Shown one piece after another: positions 1 through 6,871 of a DNA stretch of 27,349 nucleotides. Source of the stretch: Clostridiales bacterium UBA1775 (GTDB lineage Bacteria > Bacillota > Clostridia > Monoglobales > Firm-18); assembly GCA_002314595.1 (NCBI GenBank), contig DCGP01000014.1, forward strand, positions 1 through 27,349. The letters run 5' to 3'. Made by a program: the position numbers and the translations under genes. Under the pieces are notes generated by a model. That model was not told the origin of the DNA. It saw nothing but the letters and a program-made list of their open reading frames with translations, and did no database searches. How positions within the stretch are numbered: position 1 is the first letter of the stretch; every line of letters begins with the position of its first letter.

Positions 1-14
1 CGTGGTTTTCTGTA

Positions 15-52
15 TACAAAAAGAGGTTGAAGCAATATGCTACAACCTCTTT
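15..52 (-). terminator. Rho-independent terminator of the DUF1858 operon
   Basis: Inverted repeat AAAGAGGTTG (20-29) / CAACCTCTTT (43-52) with a 13-nt loop. Read on the minus strand the stem is followed by a short U run. It lies just past the stop codon of the small gene at 56-349, so it ends that transcript. Confidence 0.75.
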
Positions 53-55
53 AAA

Positions 56-349
56 TTATTCACCTGCTAATTCTTCTGTAAGCCAATATTCCCCTAAATC
101 AAGTGCTTCATAAAGGCTTTCTCTTTCAGCCTTTTTAATAACACGTTCTTTACCCGGGACAGCAGTTGTTTGAAGTTGAACATTTACAAGTGTGCTAACC
201 TTCAAACCAATTAGCTCTGTATCTTCCTGAACTTCCAAATATACAATATACTTATCTTCAGGATTGCCATAATATATTTGGTTACCCTTTCTCATAAGTG
301 GCTTACCCTTATATGTCAACATTTCGTTTTCTGTTTTTTTACCAGCCAT
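56..349 (-). CDS. Conserved small hypothetical protein (97 aa)
   Basis: I do not recognise a characterised family. The protein is about 97 residues, soluble, with mixed charge, no membrane segment and no cysteine motif. It carries a YKGKPLMRKGNQIYYG stretch near the N-terminus and an acidic C-terminus. The ATG at 349 is preferred over a TTG one codon earlier, because an AGGAGG sits seven bases before the ATG. It starts 16 nt after the stop of the DUF1858 gene, so the two form one operon closed by the terminator at 15-52. Similar small proteins occur in Firmicutes without known function; that is from memory. No function is proposed. Confidence 0.7.
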   Translation of the reverse strand: MAGKKTENEMLTYKGKPLMRKGNQIYYGNPEDKYIVYLEVQEDTELIGLKVSTLVNVQLQTTAVPGKERVIKKAERESLYEALDLGEYWLTEELAGE

Positions 350-365
350 CAATGAGCCTCCTTAC

Positions 366-566
366 TTATTCTTCAATTAGTGCATTGATTTTTTCTACCA
401 ATTCATCACAATCTGCCCCATGTACCATACAAGCTTGTTCTATGCTTTCACCGCTTGCTGATGGACAACCCAAACAGTGCATTCCAATTTCAAAAAATAA
501 ATTAGCTGATTGTGGTGCTATTTTTAATACGTCCATTATAATTGTATCTTTTGTAATTTTAGCCAT
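366..566 (-). CDS. DUF1858 domain protein (66 aa)
   Basis: The protein is almost entirely one DUF1858 domain. It opens with ITKDTIIMDVLKIAPQSA and holds the typical HCLGCPSA motif at about residues 30-37, with a CxxC pair, followed by SIEQACMVHG and a helical C-terminus. The family is small (60-80 aa) and is often found beside or fused to hybrid-cluster and redox proteins. Its exact role is unknown, but the paired cysteines suggest redox or metal binding. The start ATG follows an AGGT-type ribosome site, and the gene has its own promoter at 599-627. It is the first gene of a two-gene operon. Confidence 0.85.
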   Translation of the reverse strand: MAKITKDTIIMDVLKIAPQSANLFFEIGMHCLGCPSASGESIEQACMVHGADCDELVEKINALIEE

Positions 567-598
567 TATTAGTTACCTCCATCTATATTATATATAAT

Positions 599-627
599 AG
601 TATACTCTATTTTTTAAAATAAATCAA
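599..627 (-). promoter_or_regulatory. Sigma-70-type promoter for the DUF1858 operon
   Basis: On the minus strand TTGATT (622-627), a 17-nt spacer and TATACT (599-604) stand about 35 nt before the DUF1858 start codon. It diverges from the plus-strand promoter at 645-673. Confidence 0.55.
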
Positions 628-644
628 TAGGATTTTAAAAATAC

Positions 645-673
645 TTGACAAGCATAAAAAAATATTTTATAAT
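645..673 (+). promoter_or_regulatory. Consensus promoter in front of the dead GntR gene
   Basis: TTGACA (645-650), exactly 17 nt, TATAAT (668-673): a perfect match to the housekeeping consensus. It precedes a regulator gene that is now broken, so it may instead drive the glycyl radical enzyme operon downstream, unless the hairpin at 1207-1244 stops it. Confidence 0.8.
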
Positions 674-674
674 T

Positions 675-700
675 GTATTAGTTAGTTAGTACAGTAATAC
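675..700. promoter_or_regulatory. Putative GntR/YtrA-type operator
   Basis: Inverted repeat GTATTA (675-680) / TAATAC (695-700) around a repeated TTAG stretch, placed over the expected transcription start of the 645-673 promoter. YtrA-type regulators commonly repress their own promoter from such a site. This is inference from position and symmetry only. Confidence 0.4.
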
Positions 701-714
701 AAGGAGGTTTGTTT

Positions 715-888
715 ATGGAATGATACTTTGATAACGAAAGGCCTATTTATTCACAAATAATTGAACAAATTAAGGCACAGATTATTTCAGGGTATTTAAA
801 GCCCGGTTCAAAGCTTGCATCTGTATGGGATTTGGCAACTGAGGCAGGTGTAAATCCAAATACAATGCAACGTGCATTAAGTGGATAA
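715..888 (+). pseudogene. GntR/YtrA-family regulator relic (N-terminal DNA-binding part)
   Basis: Starting at an ATG with an AAGGAGG site, the frame reads M-E-stop-YFDNERPIYSQIIEQIKAQI and continues to NPNTMQRALSG and a stop at 886-888. This is the winged-helix N-terminus of a YtrA-type GntR regulator. Codon 3, where the family usually has Trp, is TGA (one base from TGG). The usual KLPSVRDLA core has become KLASVWDLA, so two further conserved residues have decayed. The family normally continues with ALSELE and about 60 more residues; here the sequence switches frame and content at about 882-888 into polysaccharide-lyase sequence. The gene is dead. Such regulators usually head ABC transporter operons, which fits the permease tail at 4808-4900. 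Confidence 0.8.
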
Positions 889-1196
889 ATCATGATGGTG
901 TTTCCTATATTTTGCCTGCAGTTCAAAATGTTAATGTTTCAAATAAAGCAAAAACAGGAAGTTGGAATAAAATTAATAACTCCGTTTCAGGACTTGGCAG
1001 TGACATGACGGTTAAAACTGATGATGCTTGTGTAGTATTGTTGGTAAAGAATGGAAATAGATGGAATTTATCAGTTTCAGATCCCACAAACGGAAGCATT
1101 TCAACTACAAAAGTTTATATTAATGGGGTTGCACATGATGTAACATTCCCAACAGGAGACGATAAAGGAAAAACTGTGACTTTAGATATTGAATAA
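882..1196 (+). pseudogene. Polysaccharide lyase family 8 relic (C-terminal pieces)
   Basis: The open frame from 882 reads WINHDGVSYILPAVQ, then TGSWNKINNSVSG, then DACVVLLVKNG and LSVSDPT, ending in TVTLDIE. W-x2-HDGV-x-Y and GSW-x-x-IN match the central beta-sandwich of PL8 enzymes (hyaluronate, chondroitin AC or xanthan lyases), and the SVSDPT region matches their C-terminal domain. In full enzymes these lie roughly 100 or more residues apart, so an internal deletion is likely as well as loss of the whole catalytic alpha/alpha barrel. There is no ribosome site or credible start (the first possible one is a TTG at 912). It abuts the GntR relic with no gap. The family call is from remembered motifs and is moderately sure. 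Confidence 0.6.
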
Positions 1197-1206
1197 ATAT
1201 AATAAA

Positions 1207-1244
1207 CCAACAAGAGAAGTAACCAAATGTTTTTCTCTTGTTGG
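1207..1244 (+). terminator. Hairpin after the PL8 relic, probable terminator
   Basis: CCAACAAGAGAA (1207-1218) / TTCTCTTGTTGG (1233-1244), a 12-bp perfect stem 10 nt past the PL8 stop codon. The 3' side lacks a clean T run (CGTGTTGTTC), so termination may be partial. Confidence 0.55.
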
Positions 1245-1280
1245 CGTGTTGTTCTCAAAAATGAATTTGTATAAATGATT

Positions 1281-1324
1281 AAAATACAAAACAGAACATC
1301 AAACATGTTAGGGCTTTGTATTTT
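1281..1324 (+). repeat. Inverted repeat in the leader of the glycyl radical enzyme gene
   Basis: AAAATACAAA (1281-1290) / TTTGTATTTT (1315-1324), a perfect 10-bp repeat around 24 nt, ending 6 nt before the AGGAG ribosome site of the next gene. It could be an RNA hairpin or an operator. No known riboswitch class is recognised. Confidence 0.5.
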
Positions 1325-1346
1325 TCGAGTAGGAGTGACTAATAAA

Positions 1347-3476
1347 ATGAATAATATAATAAGCATAGAAGCAACAAGCAGAGTAAAAGAATTAAGAGAG
1401 TATTATTTAAAAAATGCACCATTATCAGTTAATCGTGATTTATTAGTTTGGAAATGTCATAGATCGTTATTCTTGTATTCTGAAGGCTGGAAAAAGTCAA
1501 GTGATGCCCTTACAGTAAGAATGCGCAGAGCAAAATCCGAAGCATTTCTTTTGGCAAATACTCGGCCAATTATTGTAAGAGGCGAACTGCTAACAGGACA
1601 ACCTGATTTAAGAGATTTTTCGGAAGAAGAAGCAAAACTTTTTAACGCTCAAGAGGGAGAGCGAAAATGTATTCCCATGAGAGTAGGCAGATTCGATCAT
1701 TTAGCAATGGATTATAATTTATTGTTAAAAAATGGTATAAATGGAATGTTGAAACTTCTTCAAGACAAAATTGATGAATTAAACTTAAATGATGGTTCTT
1801 GTGTTGAAAAATATGAGTATTACAAGTGTTGTACAATTGAACTTGAAGGATTAAAGATATTATGTGAAAATTATGCTAAAGAAGTACATAGATTGTATGA
1901 ACAATCAGAAGGAAAAGAAAAAGAAGACTACAAAAAACTTTATGATGTTGTAAAAAATGTGCCAATAAATCCGGCAAGAACATTTCATGAAGCTTTGCAA
2001 AGTATCCATATGTATACTTGGAGTATGTATGGTATTTTCTCATATGGAAAACCAGACACATATTTACTTCCATATTATAAGCATGATATCGATGAAGGAA
2101 TAATATCTATTGAAGAAGCACAAGAACTTATTGATTGTTTTTATCTTTTAAATATTGCTAACATGAGTGCATGGGCGGCACAGGGTATGATGCTAAGTGG
2201 TAGAGATAAAGACGGAAACAAAGTCGAAAATGAATTAACTTGGCATTTTTTAAAAGCAATTGAACATACCCATATTCCGGATCCTAACATCGGATTTTGT
2301 GTTACCGAAGAAACAAGCGATGAAATACTTGACTATGTTTCAAAAATTATTGTTGGCGGTCATTGCCAACCTCAAGTGTGGAATAGTGATGAGGTTTCAA
2401 GAAGCATGTTGAAAAATGGATTTGATTCTGAAGCTGCAAATATGTTTACCTTATCAACTTGTGTTGAAACAACACCGATAGGAAGATCAGGTATTTCTAT
2501 AACCAGTCCATATATTAACTTACTGAAAGTGTTTTTAGATGCGTTTGAAAAATGCGATAATTCATATAGTTTTGAGGATATTTTTAATGCTTTTAAACAA
2601 GAAGTTGAATCGTATTTTAAGGAAGTTATACTAATTGAAAACATTAAACAACTTGAAAGAAGAAGAAATTTAACAGACCCTATCAGAATATCTCTTCTTG
2701 TGCATAGTTGTTTGGAAAAAGGTATGTCACATGATTGTGGTGGTGCAGATTACAATCAACTTGAACCAAATATATTGGGAATGCAGAACACAACAGAAAG
2801 TTTGAATGTGATCAAACAAATTATTTTTGACAAAAAATTGGTTACAATAGAAGAATTTAAAGTCATTCTTTCAAAAAATTATGAAGGTTATGAAGAATTA
2901 TTAAATACAATAAGAAAAAAAACAACACATTTTGGAACAGGCGATGAAGTGTCAAATAAAATTGCAAAGCGAGTTGCAGATACAGTTATTGAAACATGTG
3001 ATAAGATTACAACGATAAGAGGCGCAAAAGTAATCCCGGGTGCTTTTTCGTATCGTGATCATGAATATCACGGAAAGATAACCGGTGCATCTCCTGACGG
3101 AAGAAAATCCGGGGATCCTTTAAATGACGGAAGTTGCCCGGTGCAAGGGTACGATACATTGGGGCCAACCGTTTCACTTTCGTCAACTGTTAGTTGGGAG
3201 CCATCAAGATTTTTAGGTGGTATTTCGGTAAATGTAAAAATTAATAGTGGAATTCAGCCGGAAAAAATAAGTGCAATAATAAGAGGTTATTTGAAAACAA
3301 AGGGTTCACAATTGCAATTTAATATCGTTGATCAAGAAACATTGTTAAAAGCTCAAAAAAATCCGGAGAATTATGAAAACTTATTGGTTAGAATAGGTGG
3401 TTACAGTGACTTTTTTGTCAAAATACCTACAAGTTTGCAAAATGAGATAATATCACGTGCTGCTAACAATATATGA
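1347..3476 (+). CDS. Glycyl radical enzyme of unassigned substrate (709 aa)
   Basis: A PFL-like glycyl radical enzyme. Residues about 1-590 form the PFL barrel and the C-terminus is the glycine radical domain. Visible landmarks are the thiyl-radical cysteine in STCVETTPIGRSG (Cys372, with Glu374 two residues on), SPDGRKSGDPLNDGS, GSQLQFNIVD and the radical loop VRIGGYSDFF with Gly685. A CxE active site is typical of the dehydratase/lyase branch rather than of pyruvate formate-lyase, which has CC. The usual GCVEP context of diol dehydratase and choline lyase is replaced by TCVETT, so I do not assign a substrate. At 709 residues it is shorter than most relatives (about 780-850). The ATG at 1347 is chosen because AGGAG lies 11 nt before it; an ATG at 1275 has no ribosome site and would run through the inverted repeat. 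The activase gene starts 11 nt downstream. The enzyme is oxygen sensitive and cytoplasmic. Confidence 0.88.
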   Translation: MNNIISIEATSRVKELREYYLKNAPLSVNRDLLVWKCHRSLFLYSEGWKKSSDALTVRMRRAKSEAFLLANTRPIIVRGELLTGQPDLRDFSEEEAKLFNAQEGERKCIPMRVGRFDHLAMDYNLLLKNGINGMLKLLQDKIDELNLNDGSCVEKYEYYKCCTIELEGLKILCENYAKEVHRLYEQSEGKEKEDYKKLYDVVKNVPINPARTFHEALQSIHMYTWSMYGIFSYGKPDTYLLPYYKHDIDEGIISIEEAQELIDCFYLLNIANMSAWAAQGMMLSGRDKDGNKVENELTWHFLKAIEHTHIPDPNIGFCVTEETSDEILDYVSKIIVGGHCQPQVWNSDEVSRSMLKNGFDSEAANMFTLSTCVETTPIGRSGISITSPYINLLKVFLDAFEKCDNSYSFEDIFNAFKQEVESYFKEVILIENIKQLERRRNLTDPIRISLLVHSCLEKGMSHDCGGADYNQLEPNILGMQNTTESLNVIKQIIFDKKLVTIEEFKVILSKNYEGYEELLNTIRKKTTHFGTGDEVSNKIAKRVADTVIETCDKITTIRGAKVIPGAFSYRDHEYHGKITGASPDGRKSGDPLNDGSCPVQGYDTLGPTVSLSSTVSWEPSRFLGGISVNVKINSGIQPEKISAIIRGYLKTKGSQLQFNIVDQETLLKAQKNPENYENLLVRIGGYSDFFVKIPTSLQNEIISRAANNI

Positions 3477-3487
3477 GGAAATAGTGT

Positions 3488-4387
3488 ATGAAAGTAAACA
3501 TATTTAACATTCAACATTTTTCTCTTAACGATGGTCCGGGAATTAGAACGACTGTGTTTTTTAAAGGATGTCCTTTAAATTGTAAATGGTGCCATAATCC
3601 TGAAAGCAAATCAATAAAAAAGCAACTATCATATTATAAGGATAAGTGCAAAAATTGTAAAGAATGTATGATGGTTTGTGATAAGTCGGTGCATACTTTT
3701 GTTGATGGAAATCATTCCGTAAATCGTGAATTGTGTATACATTGTGGAAAGTGTGCTGACAAATGTATGTATTCTGCGCTTGAAATTGTAGGAAAACTAA
3801 TGTCTGTTGATGAAATAATGATAGAAGTCAATAAAGACTCTGCTTTTTATGAAAACGGAGGAGGCGTAACATTTTCCGGTGGAGAACCATTTTACCAATT
3901 TGATGCATTGTTTGAATTGTTGTTAGAATGCAAGAAGGCCGGTTACTCAACTTGTATTGAAACTTCTGGATATGTAAAACCTGAATACCTAATAAAAGCA
4001 ATAAAATATACCGACTGTTTTCTGTATGATTATAAGGAAACAGTCGGCGTGAAACATAAAGAATTTACAGGAGTAGATAATGATTTGATATTAAAAAATA
4101 TAGAATTGCTTACAAAATATAACGCAAATATTATTTTAAGGTGTCCGATTATTCCGGGATTAAATGAACGTGAGGACCATTTTATAGGTATTGCTAATGT
4201 TGCAGAAAGGTTTGATTGTGTAAAATCTGTAGATATTTTGCCATACCATCCTCTTGGAATATCAAAAGCCAAGCAATTGGGAATGAATATTTTGTACGAA
4301 AATAATGCTTTTTTAGAAAAAGATAAGGCAGAAAAATATATCGATATTATTAAAAAAAATACAAATAAACCTGTTAAAATAGGTTGA
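3488..4387 (+). CDS. Glycyl radical enzyme activating enzyme (radical SAM, 299 aa)
   Basis: Uses S-adenosylmethionine and a [4Fe-4S] cluster to place the glycyl radical on its partner enzyme. The cluster motif C-x3-C-x2-C is present as Cys28-Cys32-Cys35 in KGCPLNCKWCHNPES. A two-cluster ferredoxin insert follows, with Cys54/57/60/64 and Cys83/86/89/93. This insert is typical of activases for dehydratase, lyase and decarboxylase type enzymes and is absent from PflA. The GGG-x-TFSGGEP SAM-binding motif is at about 123-133. Length and domain order are normal. It lies 11 nt after the enzyme gene in the same operon, the usual pairing, and both genes are intact. Confidence 0.93.
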   Translation: MKVNIFNIQHFSLNDGPGIRTTVFFKGCPLNCKWCHNPESKSIKKQLSYYKDKCKNCKECMMVCDKSVHTFVDGNHSVNRELCIHCGKCADKCMYSALEIVGKLMSVDEIMIEVNKDSAFYENGGGVTFSGGEPFYQFDALFELLLECKKAGYSTCIETSGYVKPEYLIKAIKYTDCFLYDYKETVGVKHKEFTGVDNDLILKNIELLTKYNANIILRCPIIPGLNEREDHFIGIANVAERFDCVKSVDILPYHPLGISKAKQLGMNILYENNAFLEKDKAEKYIDIIKKNTNKPVKIG

Positions 4388-4388
4388 T

Positions 4389-4820
4389 TTGAAAAAGGTA
4401 AAATTAAGGAAATGCTATATAAATACTGCAAACTATGCGAGATTAGAAACGGATAAATTTTTTACGAATTATAATAATCAATATAAGTATGATGGTTTTA
4501 TTAACTACGCATTTAAGTTCGTTGAAAATAAGCAACTATTAAATGTTAAATTATGGAAAAGATTTTTGTCACAATTTATTGAAAAAGCAGATTATGATAA
4601 TGGCTGGATAGGTGAGTATTGGGGTAAATTGATGCGTGGAGCTGCATTTGTTTATTCATACTCCAAAAACGAAGAATTGTACGAAATTATGAAAAATACA
4701 ATTCTTGATATGATTTCTTCAGTGGATGAAAATGGAAGAATAAGTACATATGAGGTAGAAAAAGAATTTTATGGTTGGGATTTATGGGGAAGAAAGTATG
4801 TTCTACTATGTGGACAATAA
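4389..4820 (+). pseudogene. GH127-like glycoside hydrolase, N-terminal fragment
   Basis: About 143 residues resembling the start of GH127 (DUF1680) proteins, the family of beta-L-arabinofuranosidases. The clearest parts are NGWIGEYWGKLMRGAAFVYS, ENGRISTYE and FYGWDLWGRKYVLL. Full family members run to 550-700 residues and continue after RKYVLLG with the helical barrel that carries the catalytic residues. Here the frame ends at CGQ-stop. The coding sequence stops matching at about 4800 and another reading frame, resembling a permease tail, takes over. The start is a TTG one base past the activase stop, with no strong ribosome site, so translation would depend on coupling. The fragment cannot be an active enzyme. 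Subfamily assignment is uncertain. Confidence 0.65.
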
Positions 4821-4900
4821 TAGTTTTTGAAGCAGTGTATTCTGTTGTATACTATTTAATTACACATTACTTTATGAAAAACAAATTAAACCTACAATAA
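4808..4900 (+). pseudogene. ABC-2 permease C-terminal relic (about 30 codons)
   Basis: In a different frame from the GH127 fragment the sequence encodes MWTIIVFEAVYSVVYYLITH followed by YFMKNKLNLQ and a stop at 4898-4900. One hydrophobic helix followed by a basic KNKLNLQ tail is the usual end of ABC-2 type permeases in GntR-ATPase-permease operons. The body of the gene is missing and no ribosome site precedes it. It sits directly before the terminator. The match is by recollection of the family's ends and is moderately convincing. Confidence 0.5.
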
Positions 4901-4901
4901 T

Positions 4902-4941
4902 AAAAAAATACTGTAAGGAATTTTCCTTACAGTATTTTTTT
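4902..4941. terminator. Bidirectional terminator
   Basis: Near-perfect hairpin with arms AAAAAAATACTGTAAGGAA (4902-4920) and its complement at 4923-4941, giving T runs on both strands. It separates the plus-strand accessory segment from the convergent minus-strand glycoside hydrolase. Confidence 0.9.
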
Positions 4942-6778
4942 ATTCTAATTCTAATATTAGTGCGTCAAATGGTTTAATATTTTCGACAGTTCCTCTTATC
5001 ACTCTTTTAATTTTGACATTATTTAATGTAATATTTGGATTTATATTTTTATCAGAGCAATTTATTGCAACAACATATTTTTTGTTATTTTCTTCGTATT
5101 CTGTAACAGTTAACATAGGATTATTAAACTTAACAAAATGCTTGCAAATATATTTTTCAAAAATAGTTTTATATATTTTGCTATACCTTCCGTCAAAGGC
5201 TCCTGACTTTTTAAACAACATACTTTCAAGTGGAAAATCGGCATAAATAACGTTACCTTTTCCAAATTTGTTTGAAGTAATTATCGGTTCATCATCTTGG
5301 TTTGTGTATAAAATATCTGCACTAACTATTTTAAAATAATTTTTATGATTAGAAGAATATTCAACATTTAACCCCTTAATAATTCCATTGTTTGATGCTT
5401 CCCCGGAATTTATGAGTTCTAAGCCAATTAAATCATTAAAGTCTGTTAGTATTCCATAGTCATTTGATAAATACAAATCTGCTCCGTCTTTAATTTGTTT
5501 CAATAAATCGTCATACATTTCCTTTGGAATAGGTCCCATCCCTTTGTATGATGGTAACATATATAAATCAGCCTTTGGCAGCTTATCATCACAGTGAACA
5601 AATGATACATTCAAACCTGATTGTATTGCTAAAACATAGGTCATATATGCAACATTATATTGTTCTGTATCCTTTGATAAAATAACTACTGCATCTACCT
5701 TTGCCTTAGGCAATTTAAAATCTAATGAATTTAGAAAATCGGCAAAGTCCTTCATTTCACAAAGTGCAGGTTTTGCATTCATATTTACATCAAGCAAGCC
5801 TAATTCTCTTTCTAACATAACCCAAGAATATGGTGGGAAATCAAGCTTTGATTGTTCATTAGCACACCACCACAAAAGACCTTTGCCATTGTTTGCCCAG
5901 CTTGTAAGCATAGCAATTCTGTTTATATATCCTGCATTTTCATTATTACAATTTACAGGACCTAAATTTCCAAACTCTTCAATCAAGCTTGGCTTTTTCC
6001 CTATACTTTCAAATAGCTTTTGTTCAAATACAGGTAATAACAATGTTCTGTATGATAACTTATCTTCAAATTTTCCGAGCCCTCTAAAATAAGGATATGG
6101 ATGTGGTGTCATCATATCAAAATGCGCGCCTTGAATTTGCAATGTCCAAGGATTATCATTCCACTCTGTTGTAAACATTGCAATTCCTGAATATACAGGG
6201 CGTGTGTTGTCATTTGCTCTAATTGCATTTGTAATTGTCATTATCCAAGTTTCTGCAACAAACTGAGATGTTTCATTAGACATACAATTAGTTTCATTGC
6301 CTGGTTCCCAAGCAATAATTTCTTCTCTGTTTTTAAATCTATTTACAAACCCTTCTACAAATTTTTGCTCTAATGAAAGTGCTTGAAAATCTTTATATAT
6401 GTCATGACCTAAAAGTGCTGTGGGCACAAACTGCCTGCCACTAAGCCAACCGGATAACAAAGATACAATTATTTTTATATTATATTCTTTTGCTATATCA
6501 CATAATTTTTCAAACCTTAAAAGCATAGTTTCGTTTAAATAATATGGATTTGCAGGCAAGTAATCATCTTCCATACGATATTCTTTAAATTTCATTTTGC
6601 TTTCGTATGTCGGAATTACAGGTTGAAAATCTCTCCAAGTAGGAAATACACGAATAAATTTAATATTGTATTTTGATAATATTTTCAAATCATTTCTTAC
6701 AATGTCTTCGTCCCAATTTTTCCACATATCTATTCCTGCATTTGATGCAAGATAATTTGCTCCTATCATAAATTCCAT
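4940..6778 (-). CDS. Clan GH-A glycoside hydrolase, GH5-like (612 aa)
   Basis: Residues about 1-350 form a TIM barrel of the retaining GH-A type. The acid/base is in AWEPGNETN (Glu162), and the nucleophile is in PSLIEEFGN (Glu267 or Glu268). HPYPYFRG and LLWWCANEQ give further active-site residues. Residues about 360-540 resemble the class-I-amidotransferase-like trimerisation domain of beta-galactosidase-type enzymes (VVILSKDTEQ, YMLPSYKGMGPI), and a small beta domain follows. There is no signal peptide or anchor, so it probably acts in the cytoplasm on short oligosaccharides. The barrel resembles GH5 mannanase and glucanase types, but the substrate cannot be fixed from sequence; GH42-like or unclassified GH-A is also possible. 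The gene stands alone with its own promoter (6808-6836) and AGGTGA ribosome site. Confidence 0.8.
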   Translation of the reverse strand: MEFMIGANYLASNAGIDMWKNWDEDIVRNDLKILSKYNIKFIRVFPTWRDFQPVIPTYESKMKFKEYRMEDDYLPANPYYLNETMLLRFEKLCDIAKEYNIKIIVSLLSGWLSGRQFVPTALLGHDIYKDFQALSLEQKFVEGFVNRFKNREEIIAWEPGNETNCMSNETSQFVAETWIMTITNAIRANDNTRPVYSGIAMFTTEWNDNPWTLQIQGAHFDMMTPHPYPYFRGLGKFEDKLSYRTLLLPVFEQKLFESIGKKPSLIEEFGNLGPVNCNNENAGYINRIAMLTSWANNGKGLLWWCANEQSKLDFPPYSWVMLERELGLLDVNMNAKPALCEMKDFADFLNSLDFKLPKAKVDAVVILSKDTEQYNVAYMTYVLAIQSGLNVSFVHCDDKLPKADLYMLPSYKGMGPIPKEMYDDLLKQIKDGADLYLSNDYGILTDFNDLIGLELINSGEASNNGIIKGLNVEYSSNHKNYFKIVSADILYTNQDDEPIITSNKFGKGNVIYADFPLESMLFKKSGAFDGRYSKIYKTIFEKYICKHFVKFNNPMLTVTEYEENNKKYVVAINCSDKNINPNITLNNVKIKRVIRGTVENIKPFDALILELE

Positions 6779-6807
6779 AATATCACCTCATTTGCAAATT
6801 CAAATAA

Positions 6808-6836
6808 ATTATACCCTTAAAAAGACATTTTGTCAA
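6808..6836 (-). promoter_or_regulatory. Promoter of the glycoside hydrolase gene
   Basis: On the minus strand TTGACA (6831-6836), a 17-nt spacer and TATAAT (6808-6813), with a GAGGTGA ribosome site at 6783-6789. The -35 box lies immediately beyond the upstream operon's terminator, within its U run. Confidence 0.85.
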
Positions 6837-6840
6837 TAAA

Positions 6841-6868
6841 AATCAGCATATCAAAAGATATGCTGATT
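6841..6868 (-). terminator. Terminator of the lipid/envelope operon
   Basis: AATCAGCATATC (6841-6852) / GATATGCTGATT (6857-6868), a 12-bp stem with a 4-nt loop followed on the minus strand by a U-rich run. It lies 3 nt past the stop of the GT51 gene. Confidence 0.9.
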
Positions 6869-6871
6869 AAG

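Noticed and set aside
715..888. In-frame TGA at codon 3 of the GntR reading frame as recoded Trp or selenocysteine
   Set aside because: Trp is written TGG throughout and several genes here end in TGA. The same relic has other decayed residues and lacks its C-terminal half, so it is a dead gene.
1275..1346. Longer N-terminus for the glycyl radical enzyme (ATG at 1275)
   Set aside because: No ribosome site precedes it, the extension would be encoded by the inverted repeat, and AGGAG is correctly placed for the ATG at 1347.
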